A DNA stretch of 59,258 bases from JAGWRA01 sp035534615 (GTDB lineage: Bacteria; Acidobacteriota; Vicinamibacteria; Vicinamibacterales; CAVVIG01), in NCBI GenBank assembly GCA_035534615.1, contig DATLRO010000035.1, forward strand, positions 1 to 59,258, read 5' to 3'. Within the stretch, counting starts at the first letter, position 1; each line of letters starts with the position of its first letter. Shown in pieces: positions 14,882-24,111 of the stretch. Under the pieces are notes generated by a model. The model was not told where the DNA came from, ran no database searches, and saw only the letters and a list, made by a program, of their open reading frames with translations. A program made the translations under genes and the position numbers.

Positions 14882-16801
14882 CTACGACCCGACCACCTTC
14901 TGCAGGGTCTCGCGGTTGACGAGGATCCGCATCCGCTGCTTCGCCCGGTCCATGTAGGCGGCGAAGAACTGGCTGCGGCGCTGCTCCAGCATCTGCGCGA
15001 GGAACTGATCGCGCGCCTTCGCGAACTCGGCGGGCGTGGCGATCTGGCGATCCAGCACCTTGAGGATGACGATCCCGTTCGGGGTCGTGATCGGGTCGCT
15101 GACCGATCCGACCGGCAGCGAGAAGGCCGCGTCCTCGACCGGCTGGCTGACGCCGATGTTGGGCAGCGGCGTGGTGCGCGGCACCAGGTCGGTCGGCTTC
15201 GGATCCAGGCCGGCCGCCTTGGCCGCCTTGTCGAAGTCAGGCGCCTGCCTGAGCGTCGCGTCGATCGTCCCGGCCTTCTGGCGGGCCATCGCGGTCGCCT
15301 CGCTCTGCAGCACGTCCTGCTTCACGCGCCCCTTCACCTCGTCCAGTTTCGGGATGTACGGCGGCTGCGTGCCGGCGAGCGCCATGATCGCGAAGCCGCG
15401 GTCCACCTGCACCGGGCCGCTGACCTGGCCGGGCTTGAGGGCGAACGCCGCCGTCGAGGCGTCCGGTGACGATCCGAGCCCGAGAATCGGCTCGCCCGGC
15501 AGGAAGTAGTCGGACTGCTGCACGGTCAGGCCGACGGCGCTCGCGGCCCGCGCGAGGTCGGCCGGCGTGTGGACCTGCGTGGCCAGCTTCTCGATTTCGT
15601 CGGCCGCCTGCGCCTGCGCCTTCTGCGCGGCCAGCTGCTGGGCGATCCCGCTCTGCACGGAGGCGAGCGACTTGGTCGTCGCCGGCTTGCGGGCGACCAT
15701 GTCGATGATGTGGTAGCCGTAGGGCGTCTTGACGAGCCCGCTGATCTGGCCCGGCTTGAGCGCGAACGCGGCCTCGTCGAACGCCGGCACCATCTTGCCG
15801 CGGCTGAAGTAGCCGAGATCGCCGCCGAGCGCCGCCGTCGCCTTGTCCTGCGAGTACTTCTTCGCCAGGTCGGCGAAGTTGGCGCCGGCCTGCGCCATCT
15901 TCAGCACTTTCTCCGCCTCGGCCTTCACCGCCGCGTCGTTCTTGCCGTTGGTCGTGAAGAGGATGTGGCGGACGCGGATCTGCTCGGGCGTCGAATAGAG
16001 CTGGATGTTGTCGTTGTAGTAGCGCTCGATGTCGGCCGCCGGCACGTTGATCTTCGTCTGCAGCGCACTGGTGTCGACCAGCACGTACTGCACCCGCCGC
16101 TTCTGGCCGACCCGGTACCGCTCCTTGTGCGCGTCGTAGTAGGCCTGGATGGCCGCGTCGGTCGCCTTCACGTCGCCCAGATACTGATCGACCGGGATCG
16201 CGACCACGTCGAGCTTCACCTTGTCGTTCTGCCGGTGATACGCCCGCGCGAGCTCCGCGTCCGGGATCGTGATCCAGTCCGTCAGCGCGTCGTGCAGCTT
16301 CTGCACGAGCAGGCTCTCGCGGACGCTCCGCTCGAACTGCGCGGGCGTCAGCGGCGGCTGCTGCATCCGCAGGAGCGCGAGGTAGCGCGTCTCGCCGATG
16401 AACCGCCCGTTCTCCTGGAAGGCCGGCATCGCGACGATCGCGTCGCGCACCTCGTCGTTGGTCACCGAGAGGCCGAGACGCCCGGCTTCGCTGACCGCGG
16501 CACGCTCGTCCACCATCTGCTGCAGAATCTGCTGGTCGATCCCGAGCTGCCGGAGCATCTGATCGCTCACCTGGCCGCCGTACGCCGCGCGGTACGACTG
16601 GATCTGCGCCTGGTAGGTGCGACGGAAATCGGCCGCCGTGATGGCGTGCCCGTCCACGGTGGCCACCGTGTCCGCCGCCGCCGCGTCGGCGTCGCCGCGC
16701 AGGAAGTCGGGGATGTAGAAGACTACGAACGCGAGACACACGATGGCGAGAATCCACTTGAGCGCCCCGAGGTGTCGGCGCATCCGGTCGAGCGTCGTCA
16801 T
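14882..16801 (-). CDS. PpiD/SurA-type periplasmic peptidyl-prolyl isomerase, membrane anchored
   Basis: A 639-residue protein that helps fold secreted and outer-membrane proteins at the periplasmic side of the inner membrane. A short N-terminal tail is followed by one helix (LGALKWILAIVCLAFVVFYI, ~13-32) and a SurA-like N-terminal domain (~40-200; EAGRLGLSVTNDEV). A parvulin rotamase domain follows (~270-365; IRVRHILF, DLGYFSRGKMV, AFALKPGQIS, YGYHIIDM). A second, more degenerate parvulin-like repeat (FALKPGQVSGPVQV) and a further repeat near the C-terminus (AFSLPVGSVSDPI) follow. The PpiD layout and length match. ATG 16801 is the only good start. It is divergent from the GGDEF/mre operon across a 311-bp region. 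Confidence 0.9.
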   Translation of the reverse strand: MTTLDRMRRHLGALKWILAIVCLAFVVFYIPDFLRGDADAAAADTVATVDGHAITAADFRRTYQAQIQSYRAAYGGQVSDQMLRQLGIDQQILQQMVDERAAVSEAGRLGLSVTNDEVRDAIVAMPAFQENGRFIGETRYLALLRMQQPPLTPAQFERSVRESLLVQKLHDALTDWITIPDAELARAYHRQNDKVKLDVVAIPVDQYLGDVKATDAAIQAYYDAHKERYRVGQKRRVQYVLVDTSALQTKINVPAADIERYYNDNIQLYSTPEQIRVRHILFTTNGKNDAAVKAEAEKVLKMAQAGANFADLAKKYSQDKATAALGGDLGYFSRGKMVPAFDEAAFALKPGQISGLVKTPYGYHIIDMVARKPATTKSLASVQSGIAQQLAAQKAQAQAADEIEKLATQVHTPADLARAASAVGLTVQQSDYFLPGEPILGLGSSPDASTAAFALKPGQVSGPVQVDRGFAIMALAGTQPPYIPKLDEVKGRVKQDVLQSEATAMARQKAGTIDATLRQAPDFDKAAKAAGLDPKPTDLVPRTTPLPNIGVSQPVEDAAFSLPVGSVSDPITTPNGIVILKVLDRQIATPAEFAKARDQFLAQMLEQRRSQFFAAYMDRAKQRMRILVNRETLQKVVGS

Positions 16802-16901
16802 GACAGCTGTCGCTCCCTGCTGGGGATCCGCCGGCCGCCGCGGTCCGACTGAAGTGCCGGAGGCGCCGCGGTTGCCGGTCGATCACAGTACGTCTGTTGG
16901 G

Positions 16902-16931
16902 ATCGTACGCGATGAAGTTACGTTCTTGCAA
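16902..16931 (-). promoter_or_regulatory. Candidate promoter of the PpiD-like gene
   Basis: On the minus strand TTGCAA (16926-16931) and TACGAT (16902-16907) are 18 bp apart, each matching four of six consensus positions, about 100 bp before the start codon. The surrounding sequence is richer in A and T than the coding regions. Confidence 0.35.
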
Positions 16932-17022
16932 GCAGTTACATCCCCCCACGCGCTCCCGCGCCGCCGGCGGGCTTCCCACGGGAATCGCCGGGAAGGCCGC
17001 ACCGTCATTTTTATGGCTCTCA

Positions 17023-17048
17023 TGTTATTATTTGCGTGGTATATAACA
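17023..17048. promoter_or_regulatory. Inverted repeat TGTTAT-N14-ATAACA in AT-rich intergenic region
   Basis: In the 311-bp gap between the PpiD-like gene and the small ORF, about 17005-17055 is strikingly AT-rich. TGTTAT (17023-17028) and ATAACA (17043-17048) are perfect inverse half-sites with centres 20 bp apart, overlapping a TATAAC hexamer at 17042-17047 that could serve as a -10 for rightward transcription. This suggests a regulated promoter for the GGDEF-mre operon. No regulator is encoded nearby. Confidence 0.35.
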
Positions 17049-17112
17049 ACTTAGCGGGATGATGGTCCGCTGGGCGCTTTCGGCGATCCACGTATCTCCG
17101 GAGGGACCAGTC

Positions 17113-17292
17113 ATGGGGCGGTTGACCGAGAAGGCCGGTCACCTGCCGCGTGAAGATGCCCGTGTGAGCTTCCCGAACAATCTGCGGTCGCGGTGGGGGC
17201 TGACCGAGCGGAAGGGCGTGGGCGCAGGTCCGCACCGGCGCCGTCGCCGCCCGGGTCGCAGCGGATCAGTGTGTTGTCAGCCGGTGGTGTGA
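17113..17292 (+). CDS. Small ORF (59 aa) coupled to the GGDEF gene
   Basis: ATG 17113 is preceded by GGAGGG with 8-bp spacing, one of the better ribosome sites in the window. The product is basic, with an Arg-rich stretch (HRRRRRPGR) and two adjacent Cys near the end, and has no recognised domain or membrane segment. Its TGA stop (17290-17292) overlaps a GTG start for the GGDEF protein by 4 bp (GTGA), the same kind of overlap seen between many genes in this window. It may be a real small protein or a translated leader that couples ribosomes to the cyclase. Without conservation data this stays tentative. Confidence 0.4.
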   Translation: MGRLTEKAGHLPREDARVSFPNNLRSRWGLTERKGVGAGPHRRRRRPGRSGSVCCQPVV

Positions 17293-18416
17293 ACAGGCGG
17301 CCAGGCCGCCCCCGTTTGGACGTCTCGGCCCGCTGGCGCGCGGCCGCGCCGGCGCTCGCCGTGCGGCTCGGCAGCCGTGCTGCGCTCATCGATCTGATGC
17401 GCGCGGTCAACGAGGCCGGTGACTCGGCCACCGTCGCCGAGGCGATCGTCGCCCGTCTCGGCCACCAGCTGCCGTTGCCCGCCTGGGCGCTCGTGGCCGC
17501 CGGACCGGCGGGCGAGCTGACGCGGCTGGCCGGGCGCGGGCTCTCCGGCGACCTGGGCCGGGCAGCCGACGCCGTGGCCGGGTGGGTGATCCGGCATGAT
17601 GAAGAATTTGTGACGCCGGATCTGCGGGAAGACGCCCGCGTGTCCGATACTTCGAGTGCGACCGTCACGGCCTTCCCGTTGCGCGGCCGTGAACGGCCGG
17701 TCGGGGCGCTGGTCGGCCTGGCGGGAGCGAGATCGGCCCGCCCGCCGCGCCCGGGCGGGCGGCTGGGGGCGGCGATCAGGACGCTGCTCGAGCCGGCAGC
17801 GGCAGCGCTGGATCACGCGCTGCAGCGCGAGCGGCTGGAGGCGCTGTCGGTTACCGACGACCTCACGCAGCTCTACAATTCCAGATACTTGGATCTGGCG
17901 CTTCGCCGCGAGACGAAGCGGGCGACGCGCAGCGGGCAGCCGCTCTCGCTGCTGTTCCTCGACCTCGATGGATTCAAGGCGGTGAATGACCGCTTTGGCC
18001 ATCTATGCGGCAGCCGGACGCTGGTCGAGGTGGCCGGCGTGATCCGGGCGAGCGCGCGGGAAACCGACGTGGCGGCCCGGTTCGGCGGCGACGAATTCGC
18101 GGTCGTGCTGCCCGACACGCACGCGCCGGGCGCGCTGGCGGTCGCCGAGCGCGTCCGGACGCGGATTGCGGCCCGGCGCTTTCTCGAGGGCGACGGCCTG
18201 GCCGTGCGGGTGACCGCGTCGGTCGGCGTGGCCACGCTGCCGGACGCGGTCGATTCGGCCGAGGCGTTGCTGAAGGCGGCCGACGCGGCGATGTACGCGG
18301 TGAAGGACGCCGGCAAGAACGGCGTCCGGGCGGCGCGCCGCGACGAGCACCTGGAGGGGCCGGCGGCGCCGCCGGCCGACCCATCGTCGACTTCCGGCGG
18401 ACCGGGGAGCCGGTAA
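17289..18416 (+). CDS. GAF-GGDEF diguanylate cyclase
   Basis: The product makes cyclic-di-GMP from two GTP. A GAF-like sensory domain occupies about residues 25-165 and a GGDEF domain about 185-345. The active motif GGDEF is intact in AARFGGDEFAVVLP, and RETD five residues before it fits the RxxD inhibitory site, so product feedback is likely. The substrate-binding segment LDLDGFKAVNDRFGH is also complete. No membrane helix is visible. Start set at GTG 17289 (375 aa) because it overlaps the stop of a well-initiated small ORF; GTG 17271 and GTG 17193 are alternatives. It precedes mreB by 49 bp on the same strand, which suggests a link between c-di-GMP and cell elongation. Confidence 0.88.
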   Translation: MNRRPGRPRLDVSARWRAAAPALAVRLGSRAALIDLMRAVNEAGDSATVAEAIVARLGHQLPLPAWALVAAGPAGELTRLAGRGLSGDLGRAADAVAGWVIRHDEEFVTPDLREDARVSDTSSATVTAFPLRGRERPVGALVGLAGARSARPPRPGGRLGAAIRTLLEPAAAALDHALQRERLEALSVTDDLTQLYNSRYLDLALRRETKRATRSGQPLSLLFLDLDGFKAVNDRFGHLCGSRTLVEVAGVIRASARETDVAARFGGDEFAVVLPDTHAPGALAVAERVRTRIAARRFLEGDGLAVRVTASVGVATLPDAVDSAEALLKAADAAMYAVKDAGKNGVRAARRDEHLEGPAAPPADPSSTSGGPGSR

Positions 18417-18465
18417 CCGCCATGATCACGTTCACCGCGTCTGCCTTTCGTGAAGGAGCTGCTCG

Positions 18466-19491
<1,026 letters not shown>

Positions 19492-19492
19492 C

Positions 19493-20338
19493 GTGACGAT
19501 CCTCGACCTCCGCCAGCACACCGGCTACCTGTTCGCGGCCGTGCTGCTGGGACACGTGATTCTGATCTCGACCCAGGTGACGTCGCACACCGGTGTGCCC
19601 GTCCTCGCCGAGGTGACCTTCGGGGCGTTCTCCGAAGTGCAGCGCGGCGTGGCGGCGGTCACCGACGGCGCCGGCCAGCTCTGGGACGAGTACGTCGCGC
19701 TGCGGGGCGTCCGGACCGACAACGCCCGGCTCCAGGTCGAGCTGGCGGCCACGCGGGTGCAGCTCCAGGAGGAGCGGGCGCTGGCCCAGCGCAGCCGGAC
19801 GCTCGAGCAGCTGCTCGGCCTGAAGGACGAGTCGGCCCCGTCGACCGTCGCCGCCGACGTCATCGCCGCCAGCGCGACCCCGGATTTCCGCACGGTCACC
19901 ATCGACAAGGGCTCCGACGAGGGGCTGCATCACGACATGGCCGTCATCGCCCCCGGCGGGGTGGTCGGCCGGATCGTCATGTCCGGCCTGCACGCGTCGC
20001 AGGTCCAGCTCCTCATCGACCGCAACGCCGCCGTCGGCGCCCTCGTCGAGCGTTCGCGGGCGCAGGGGATCGTCATGGGCGACGGCGGGCGGATGCTGCG
20101 GATGCAATACGTGCTGGAGACGGCCGACATCCGGCCGGGCGACACGGTCGTGACCTCCGGCATCGACGGCATCTATCCGAAGGGGTTCGTCATCGGGCGG
20201 GTCGTCACGGTCGAGCACGGCGTCGGCGGCTACAAGCTGATCCGGATCCAGCCGGCCGTGGACTTTTCGAGCCTCGAGGACGTGCTGGCCGTCGTGACGC
20301 CGCCGCCGTCGCGCAACACGGGAGCGGGCGGGGAGTGA
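19493..20338 (+). CDS. mreC: Rod shape-determining protein MreC
   Basis: A 281-residue bitopic inner-membrane protein whose periplasmic part links MreB to PBP2. One N-terminal helix (LFAAVLLGHVILIS) is followed by a coiled coil (about 65-110, rich in Leu/Gln/Glu/Arg: LQEERALAQRSRTLEQLL) and the MreC beta domain (ADVIAASATPDFRTVTIDKG, VVGRIV, VVTSGIDGIYPKGFVIGRV). GTG 19493 starts one base after the mreB stop, and the end overlaps mreD by 4 bp. Family-typical length. Confidence 0.95.
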   Translation: MTILDLRQHTGYLFAAVLLGHVILISTQVTSHTGVPVLAEVTFGAFSEVQRGVAAVTDGAGQLWDEYVALRGVRTDNARLQVELAATRVQLQEERALAQRSRTLEQLLGLKDESAPSTVAADVIAASATPDFRTVTIDKGSDEGLHHDMAVIAPGGVVGRIVMSGLHASQVQLLIDRNAAVGALVERSRAQGIVMGDGGRMLRMQYVLETADIRPGDTVVTSGIDGIYPKGFVIGRVVTVEHGVGGYKLIRIQPAVDFSSLEDVLAVVTPPPSRNTGAGGE

Positions 20339-20853
20339 AGGCCGCATGGGTCGCCGTCGCGATTGCCGTGGCGCTGGTGTTGCAGACGACGCTGGCGCAC
20401 CTGGCGTTCCGGGGCGCCGGGGCGGCCGACTTCGTGCTGGTCGTGGTGGTGTACGTCGGGCTGTCCTCCGGGCCGGTGATGGGGCTCTTCGCCGGCACGG
20501 TCGGCGGATTGGCGCAGGATGCGCTGTCGAGCGGCGTCATCGGGATTGGCGGGCTGGCCGACACGATCGTCGGGTTCCTGGTCGGCCTGGTGGGGACGCA
20601 GTTCATCGTCACGCAGCCGCCCACCCGCCTGGTCGTGTTCTTCGGGGCGACCGTGCTCCGGGCGGTGGTGTTCATGGGGCTGTACGTGCTGCTGGGGCTG
20701 CGGCAATTCCCTTCGCCGTACGCCGCCGTCGCGATCCAGGGCGTCGGGAACGCCTTCGTGGGGGTCGTCGCCTTCGAAGTGGTCGACGTGCTGCCGGGCT
20801 ATCTCGAGCGGCGGCGCGCCAGCCGGCCGCGGTCCAGCCGGCGCCTCCGGTGA
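20335..20853 (+). CDS. mreD: Rod shape-determining protein MreD
   Basis: A 172-residue hydrophobic protein with about five membrane helices, the small integral component of the elongation complex. GTG 20335 overlaps the mreC stop (GTGA). Small-residue-rich helices such as GLFAGTVGGLAQDAL and FLVGLVGTQFI, the length and the position between mreC and mrdA identify it. Sequence conservation in MreD is always low, so context carries much of the call. It ends in a short basic tail. Confidence 0.9.
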   Translation: MKAAWVAVAIAVALVLQTTLAHLAFRGAGAADFVLVVVVYVGLSSGPVMGLFAGTVGGLAQDALSSGVIGIGGLADTIVGFLVGLVGTQFIVTQPPTRLVVFFGATVLRAVVFMGLYVLLGLRQFPSPYAAVAIQGVGNAFVGVVAFEVVDVLPGYLERRRASRPRSSRRLR

Positions 20854-20900
20854 GGGCGGGGATCGGAGACGAATGCCTGTAAGCGGAGGCGAGACGGCTC

Positions 20901-22793
20901 ATGGTTGCTGAAGATCGCCGGAAGATCGCACTGCGCCTCGCGGTGCTCCGCTACCTGCTGGTCGCCGTCTTCATCGTGCTGGCGATCGGCTTCTGGGTGC
21001 TCCAGATCGTCGACCACGCCACCTACGAGGAGATGGCGCAGAACAATCACCAGCGGACGCTCGCGCTGCGCGCGCCGCGGGGGCTGATCTTCGACCGCGA
21101 CAACCGCGTGCTGGTCGAGAACCGGAACTCCTACGACATTTCCCTGGTCCGCGAGCACACCCGGAACCTGGGCCGCACGATCCGGCAGCTGGCGCACGTG
21201 CTCGGTCTCGACGAGCACACGGTGCGGGAGATCGTCGACCGGCACCTGGATCAGCCGTCCTACGAGCCGATCGTCATCGTGCAGGACGCGACGCTCGCCC
21301 AGGTGGCGGCCGTGATGGCGCGGCGGCTCGACACGGAGCTGCCCGACGTGGTCGTCGAGAAGGTGCCGACGCGGCAGTATCCGAGCGATTCGCTGGCGGC
21401 CCACCTGTTCGGCTACGTCGGCGAGGTCAGCGACCGCCAGGTGGCGGCCGACGGCCTGCAGAGCGGCGACATCGTCGGCGAGTCGGGCGTCGAGAAGATC
21501 TACAACGGCCTGCTGATGGGGGAGGACGGCGCCCGCCGCGTGCTCGTCAACAGCATGGGGCGGGAGATGCGGACCCTGGAGGAGGTTCCGCCGGTCGAAG
21601 GACGCCGCATCAAGCTGACGATCGACGAGGACGTGCAGCGGGCGGTGGAGGAGGCGTTCCACGGGCTCGGCTTCGCCGGCGCCGCCGTCCTGCTCAACCC
21701 GAACAACGGCGCCGTGCTCGCGCTGACGAGCCTGCCGGAATACAATCCGAACGAATTCGCCACCGGCATCGATCGCGCGCAGTGGGCGTCGCTCGTGGAC
21801 AACCACGAGCGCCCGCTCGAGGACCGCGCCATCCAGGGACGGTATCCGCCCGGCTCGGTGTTCAAGATCGTCCTGGCCACGGCGGCGCTGCAGGACGGGA
21901 TTGTCACCCCCGATTTCAAGGTGCACTGCACCGGCGGCGCGATGTTCTACGGGCGGTACTACCACTGCTGGAAACACGGCGGCCACGGCACGCTCGACAT
22001 GGAGCAGGCGCTCCAGCAGTCCTGCGACGTCTATTTCTACACGCTCGGGAACATGCTCGGCATCCAGCGGATCCACAACTGGGCCGAACGGCTCGGGCTC
22101 GGCGAGAAGACCGGCATCGACCTGCCGGACGAGATCCGGGGCATCGCGCCGTCGCCCGCCTGGAAGCTGCGCACGACCGGCCAGAAGTGGTACCCGGGCG
22201 AGACGATCTCGGTGTCGATCGGCCAGGGGCAGGTGGCCGTGACGCCGATCGAGCTGGCCGTGATGATCTCCACCATCGCGAACGGCGGCACGCGCGTGAC
22301 GCCGCATCTGCTCAAGGCGGTCAACGACGGCCACGGCTGGAAGCCGGTGCCGCCCCCGCCGCCCAAGGCGGTGCTCCACCTGAAGCCCGAGACGATCGCG
22401 ACGCTGCACAAGGCGCTCTGGATGGTCGTCAACCAGCCGGGCGGCACGGGGATCGGCGCGCAGATTGCCGGCTTCGGCGTCGCCGGCAAGACGGGCACGG
22501 CGCAGGTCATCTCGCTCCAGGGGGCGCGCGAGGCGGCCGGCAAGACCAGCCGCGACCTGAAGGATCACGGCTGGTTCGTCTTCTTCGCGCCGGTCGACCA
22601 TCCGCAGATCGCCGGCGTCGTCTTTGCGGAGCACGCGGGGACGCACGGCGCGGCCCTGGCGATCGCCAAGTTCGCGCTGGAGACGTACCTGGCGGAACAG
22701 CAGGGCAAGCCGCTGCCGGTCTGGCCGGCGCCGCCGAAGCCGGCGGTCGCCCTGGCCACGACGACGACGACGGCGGCCGGGCACGGACGGTAG
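20901..22793 (+). CDS. mrdA: Penicillin-binding protein 2 (peptidoglycan transpeptidase)
   Basis: A 630-residue class B PBP that cross-links peptidoglycan during elongation. An N-terminal helix (YLLVAVFIVLAIGFWVLQIV) is followed by the dimerisation/pedestal domain (APRGLIFDRDNRVL; GYVGEVS; GESGVEKIYNGLL) and the transpeptidase domain. The catalytic SxxK is S319 in PPGSVFKI, the second motif is S374-C-D, and KTG begins at K530 (GKTGTAQ). All are intact. GGAGG stands 11 bp before the ATG. It lies 47 bp after mreD and 33 bp before rodA. The C-terminus carries a Pro/Ala/Thr tail. Confidence 0.97.
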   Translation: MVAEDRRKIALRLAVLRYLLVAVFIVLAIGFWVLQIVDHATYEEMAQNNHQRTLALRAPRGLIFDRDNRVLVENRNSYDISLVREHTRNLGRTIRQLAHVLGLDEHTVREIVDRHLDQPSYEPIVIVQDATLAQVAAVMARRLDTELPDVVVEKVPTRQYPSDSLAAHLFGYVGEVSDRQVAADGLQSGDIVGESGVEKIYNGLLMGEDGARRVLVNSMGREMRTLEEVPPVEGRRIKLTIDEDVQRAVEEAFHGLGFAGAAVLLNPNNGAVLALTSLPEYNPNEFATGIDRAQWASLVDNHERPLEDRAIQGRYPPGSVFKIVLATAALQDGIVTPDFKVHCTGGAMFYGRYYHCWKHGGHGTLDMEQALQQSCDVYFYTLGNMLGIQRIHNWAERLGLGEKTGIDLPDEIRGIAPSPAWKLRTTGQKWYPGETISVSIGQGQVAVTPIELAVMISTIANGGTRVTPHLLKAVNDGHGWKPVPPPPPKAVLHLKPETIATLHKALWMVVNQPGGTGIGAQIAGFGVAGKTGTAQVISLQGAREAAGKTSRDLKDHGWFVFFAPVDHPQIAGVVFAEHAGTHGAALAIAKFALETYLAEQQGKPLPVWPAPPKPAVALATTTTTAAGHGR

Positions 22794-22826
22794 CAGGATC
22801 GCCGGCGGCCGTCGCCGGCCACGGAT

Positions 22827-23924
22827 ATGTTCGAACGGCATCTGTACCACCACATCGACTGGCTGCTTCTCGGCGCCATCCTGACGCTCTGCTGTCTGGG
22901 CGTCGCGATGATCTATTCGGTCACGGGGGCGGTGCACGGCAGCGGATCGCACCTCTACCTGCGCCAGATCTACGCGATCCTGCTGGGCCTGGGCGCCCTC
23001 GTCCTCTGCCTGTCGATCGACTACCGGACGCTCGCCGACAAGTCGCACCTGATCTACATCGGGATCCTGGCGCTGCTGCTCTACGTGCTGCTCTTCGGCG
23101 CGCTGGCCGGCGGCTCGCGCCGCTGGATCCCGCTGCACGTCTACAACCTGCAGCCGTCCGAATTCGCGAAGATCGCCGTCGCCCTCGTGCTCGCGAAGTT
23201 CTTCGGCGACAACCGGCAGGGCGCCCCGACCCCCCTCGAGCTCGGCCTCGCGGGCGCCCTGACGATCGTGCCGATGGCGCTGATCGCCAAGGAGCCGGAC
23301 CTCGGCACCGCCGTCACCCTGATTCCGATCTACGTCGCCGTCGCCTATCTGGCCGGGATGCGGATGAAGATGCTCGGCGTGCTCGCGCTGCTGCTGATCC
23401 TCTCCGCGCCTCTGGCCTGGAAATACGGTCTGAAGGATTATCAGAAGTCGAGAATCACCACGTTCCTCAACCCCTCCGAGGATGCACGCGGCGCGGGCTA
23501 CCAGCAGATCCAGGCCCGCATCACCGTCGGGTCCGGGGGCCTGGCCGGCAAGGGATTCGGCAAGGGCATGCAGGGGCAGCTCAGCTTCCTGCCGGTGGCG
23601 CACAACGATTTCATCTTCTCGGTGCTGGCCGAGGAGCAGGGGTTCATCGGCGTCCTGGCGACGCTCGGGCTGTATCTGTTCGTGATCCTTCGTGCGCTCG
23701 AGGCGGCGCGCCTGTCGAACGACCGCCTCGGCTCGTACCTGGTGCTGGGAGTTCTCGCGGGCTTCACGTTCCAGGTCATCTATAACGTCACCATGTCCGC
23801 CGGGCTGGCCCCGGTCAAGGGCCTGACGCTTCCGCTGATGAGCTATGGCGGCTCCTCCATCATCGCCACGCTCGCCGGATTCGGCCTCGTGCTGAACGTC
23901 AGGATGCGCCGGTTCACCAACTGA
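22827..23924 (+). CDS. rodA: SEDS peptidoglycan glycosyltransferase RodA
   Basis: A 365-residue polytopic protein of the SEDS family (RodA/FtsW/SpoVE) that polymerises lipid II in partnership with PBP2. About ten helices are visible. Conserved family segments are QPSEFAKI, the loop IAKEPDLGTAVTL with the catalytic Asp region, GSGGLAGKGFGKG, FLPVAHNDFIFSVLAEEQGFIG and the C-terminal GLTLPLMSYGGSS. The short N-terminus and neighbouring mrdA indicate RodA rather than FtsW. No clear Shine-Dalgarno precedes ATG 22827. Confidence 0.96.
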   Translation: MFERHLYHHIDWLLLGAILTLCCLGVAMIYSVTGAVHGSGSHLYLRQIYAILLGLGALVLCLSIDYRTLADKSHLIYIGILALLLYVLLFGALAGGSRRWIPLHVYNLQPSEFAKIAVALVLAKFFGDNRQGAPTPLELGLAGALTIVPMALIAKEPDLGTAVTLIPIYVAVAYLAGMRMKMLGVLALLLILSAPLAWKYGLKDYQKSRITTFLNPSEDARGAGYQQIQARITVGSGGLAGKGFGKGMQGQLSFLPVAHNDFIFSVLAEEQGFIGVLATLGLYLFVILRALEAARLSNDRLGSYLVLGVLAGFTFQVIYNVTMSAGLAPVKGLTLPLMSYGGSSIIATLAGFGLVLNVRMRRFTN

Positions 23925-24111
23925 CCGGGACGCCCGGCAGACATGGGCAGATTGACGGACGGTCGGGAGCCGGAGCCCTCGCTGGGCCCACGGATCGCCG
24001 AGCGGCGTCCGGCCGGGAGGGAGGGCGCGACGGCGGGCAACGGCCCGGGTCGCGCGTCCGCCCCCCGCGCCCGCCGGCGCGGCGTCGCCCGCCGTCCCAG
24101 GAGTTTGCGGC

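Noticed and set aside
16802..17112. c-di-GMP (GEMM) riboswitch before the GGDEF gene
   Set aside because: None of the conserved GEMM segments were found in the leader.
17193..17288. Upstream GTG starts for the GGDEF protein
   Set aside because: The added residues are basic and overlap a better-initiated small ORF in another frame; GTG 17289 has the coupling overlap. Kept as alternatives only.
23943..24111. ORF in the rodA-rng gap
   Set aside because: Arg/Gly/Pro-rich, no ribosome site, and runs into rng in a different frame.
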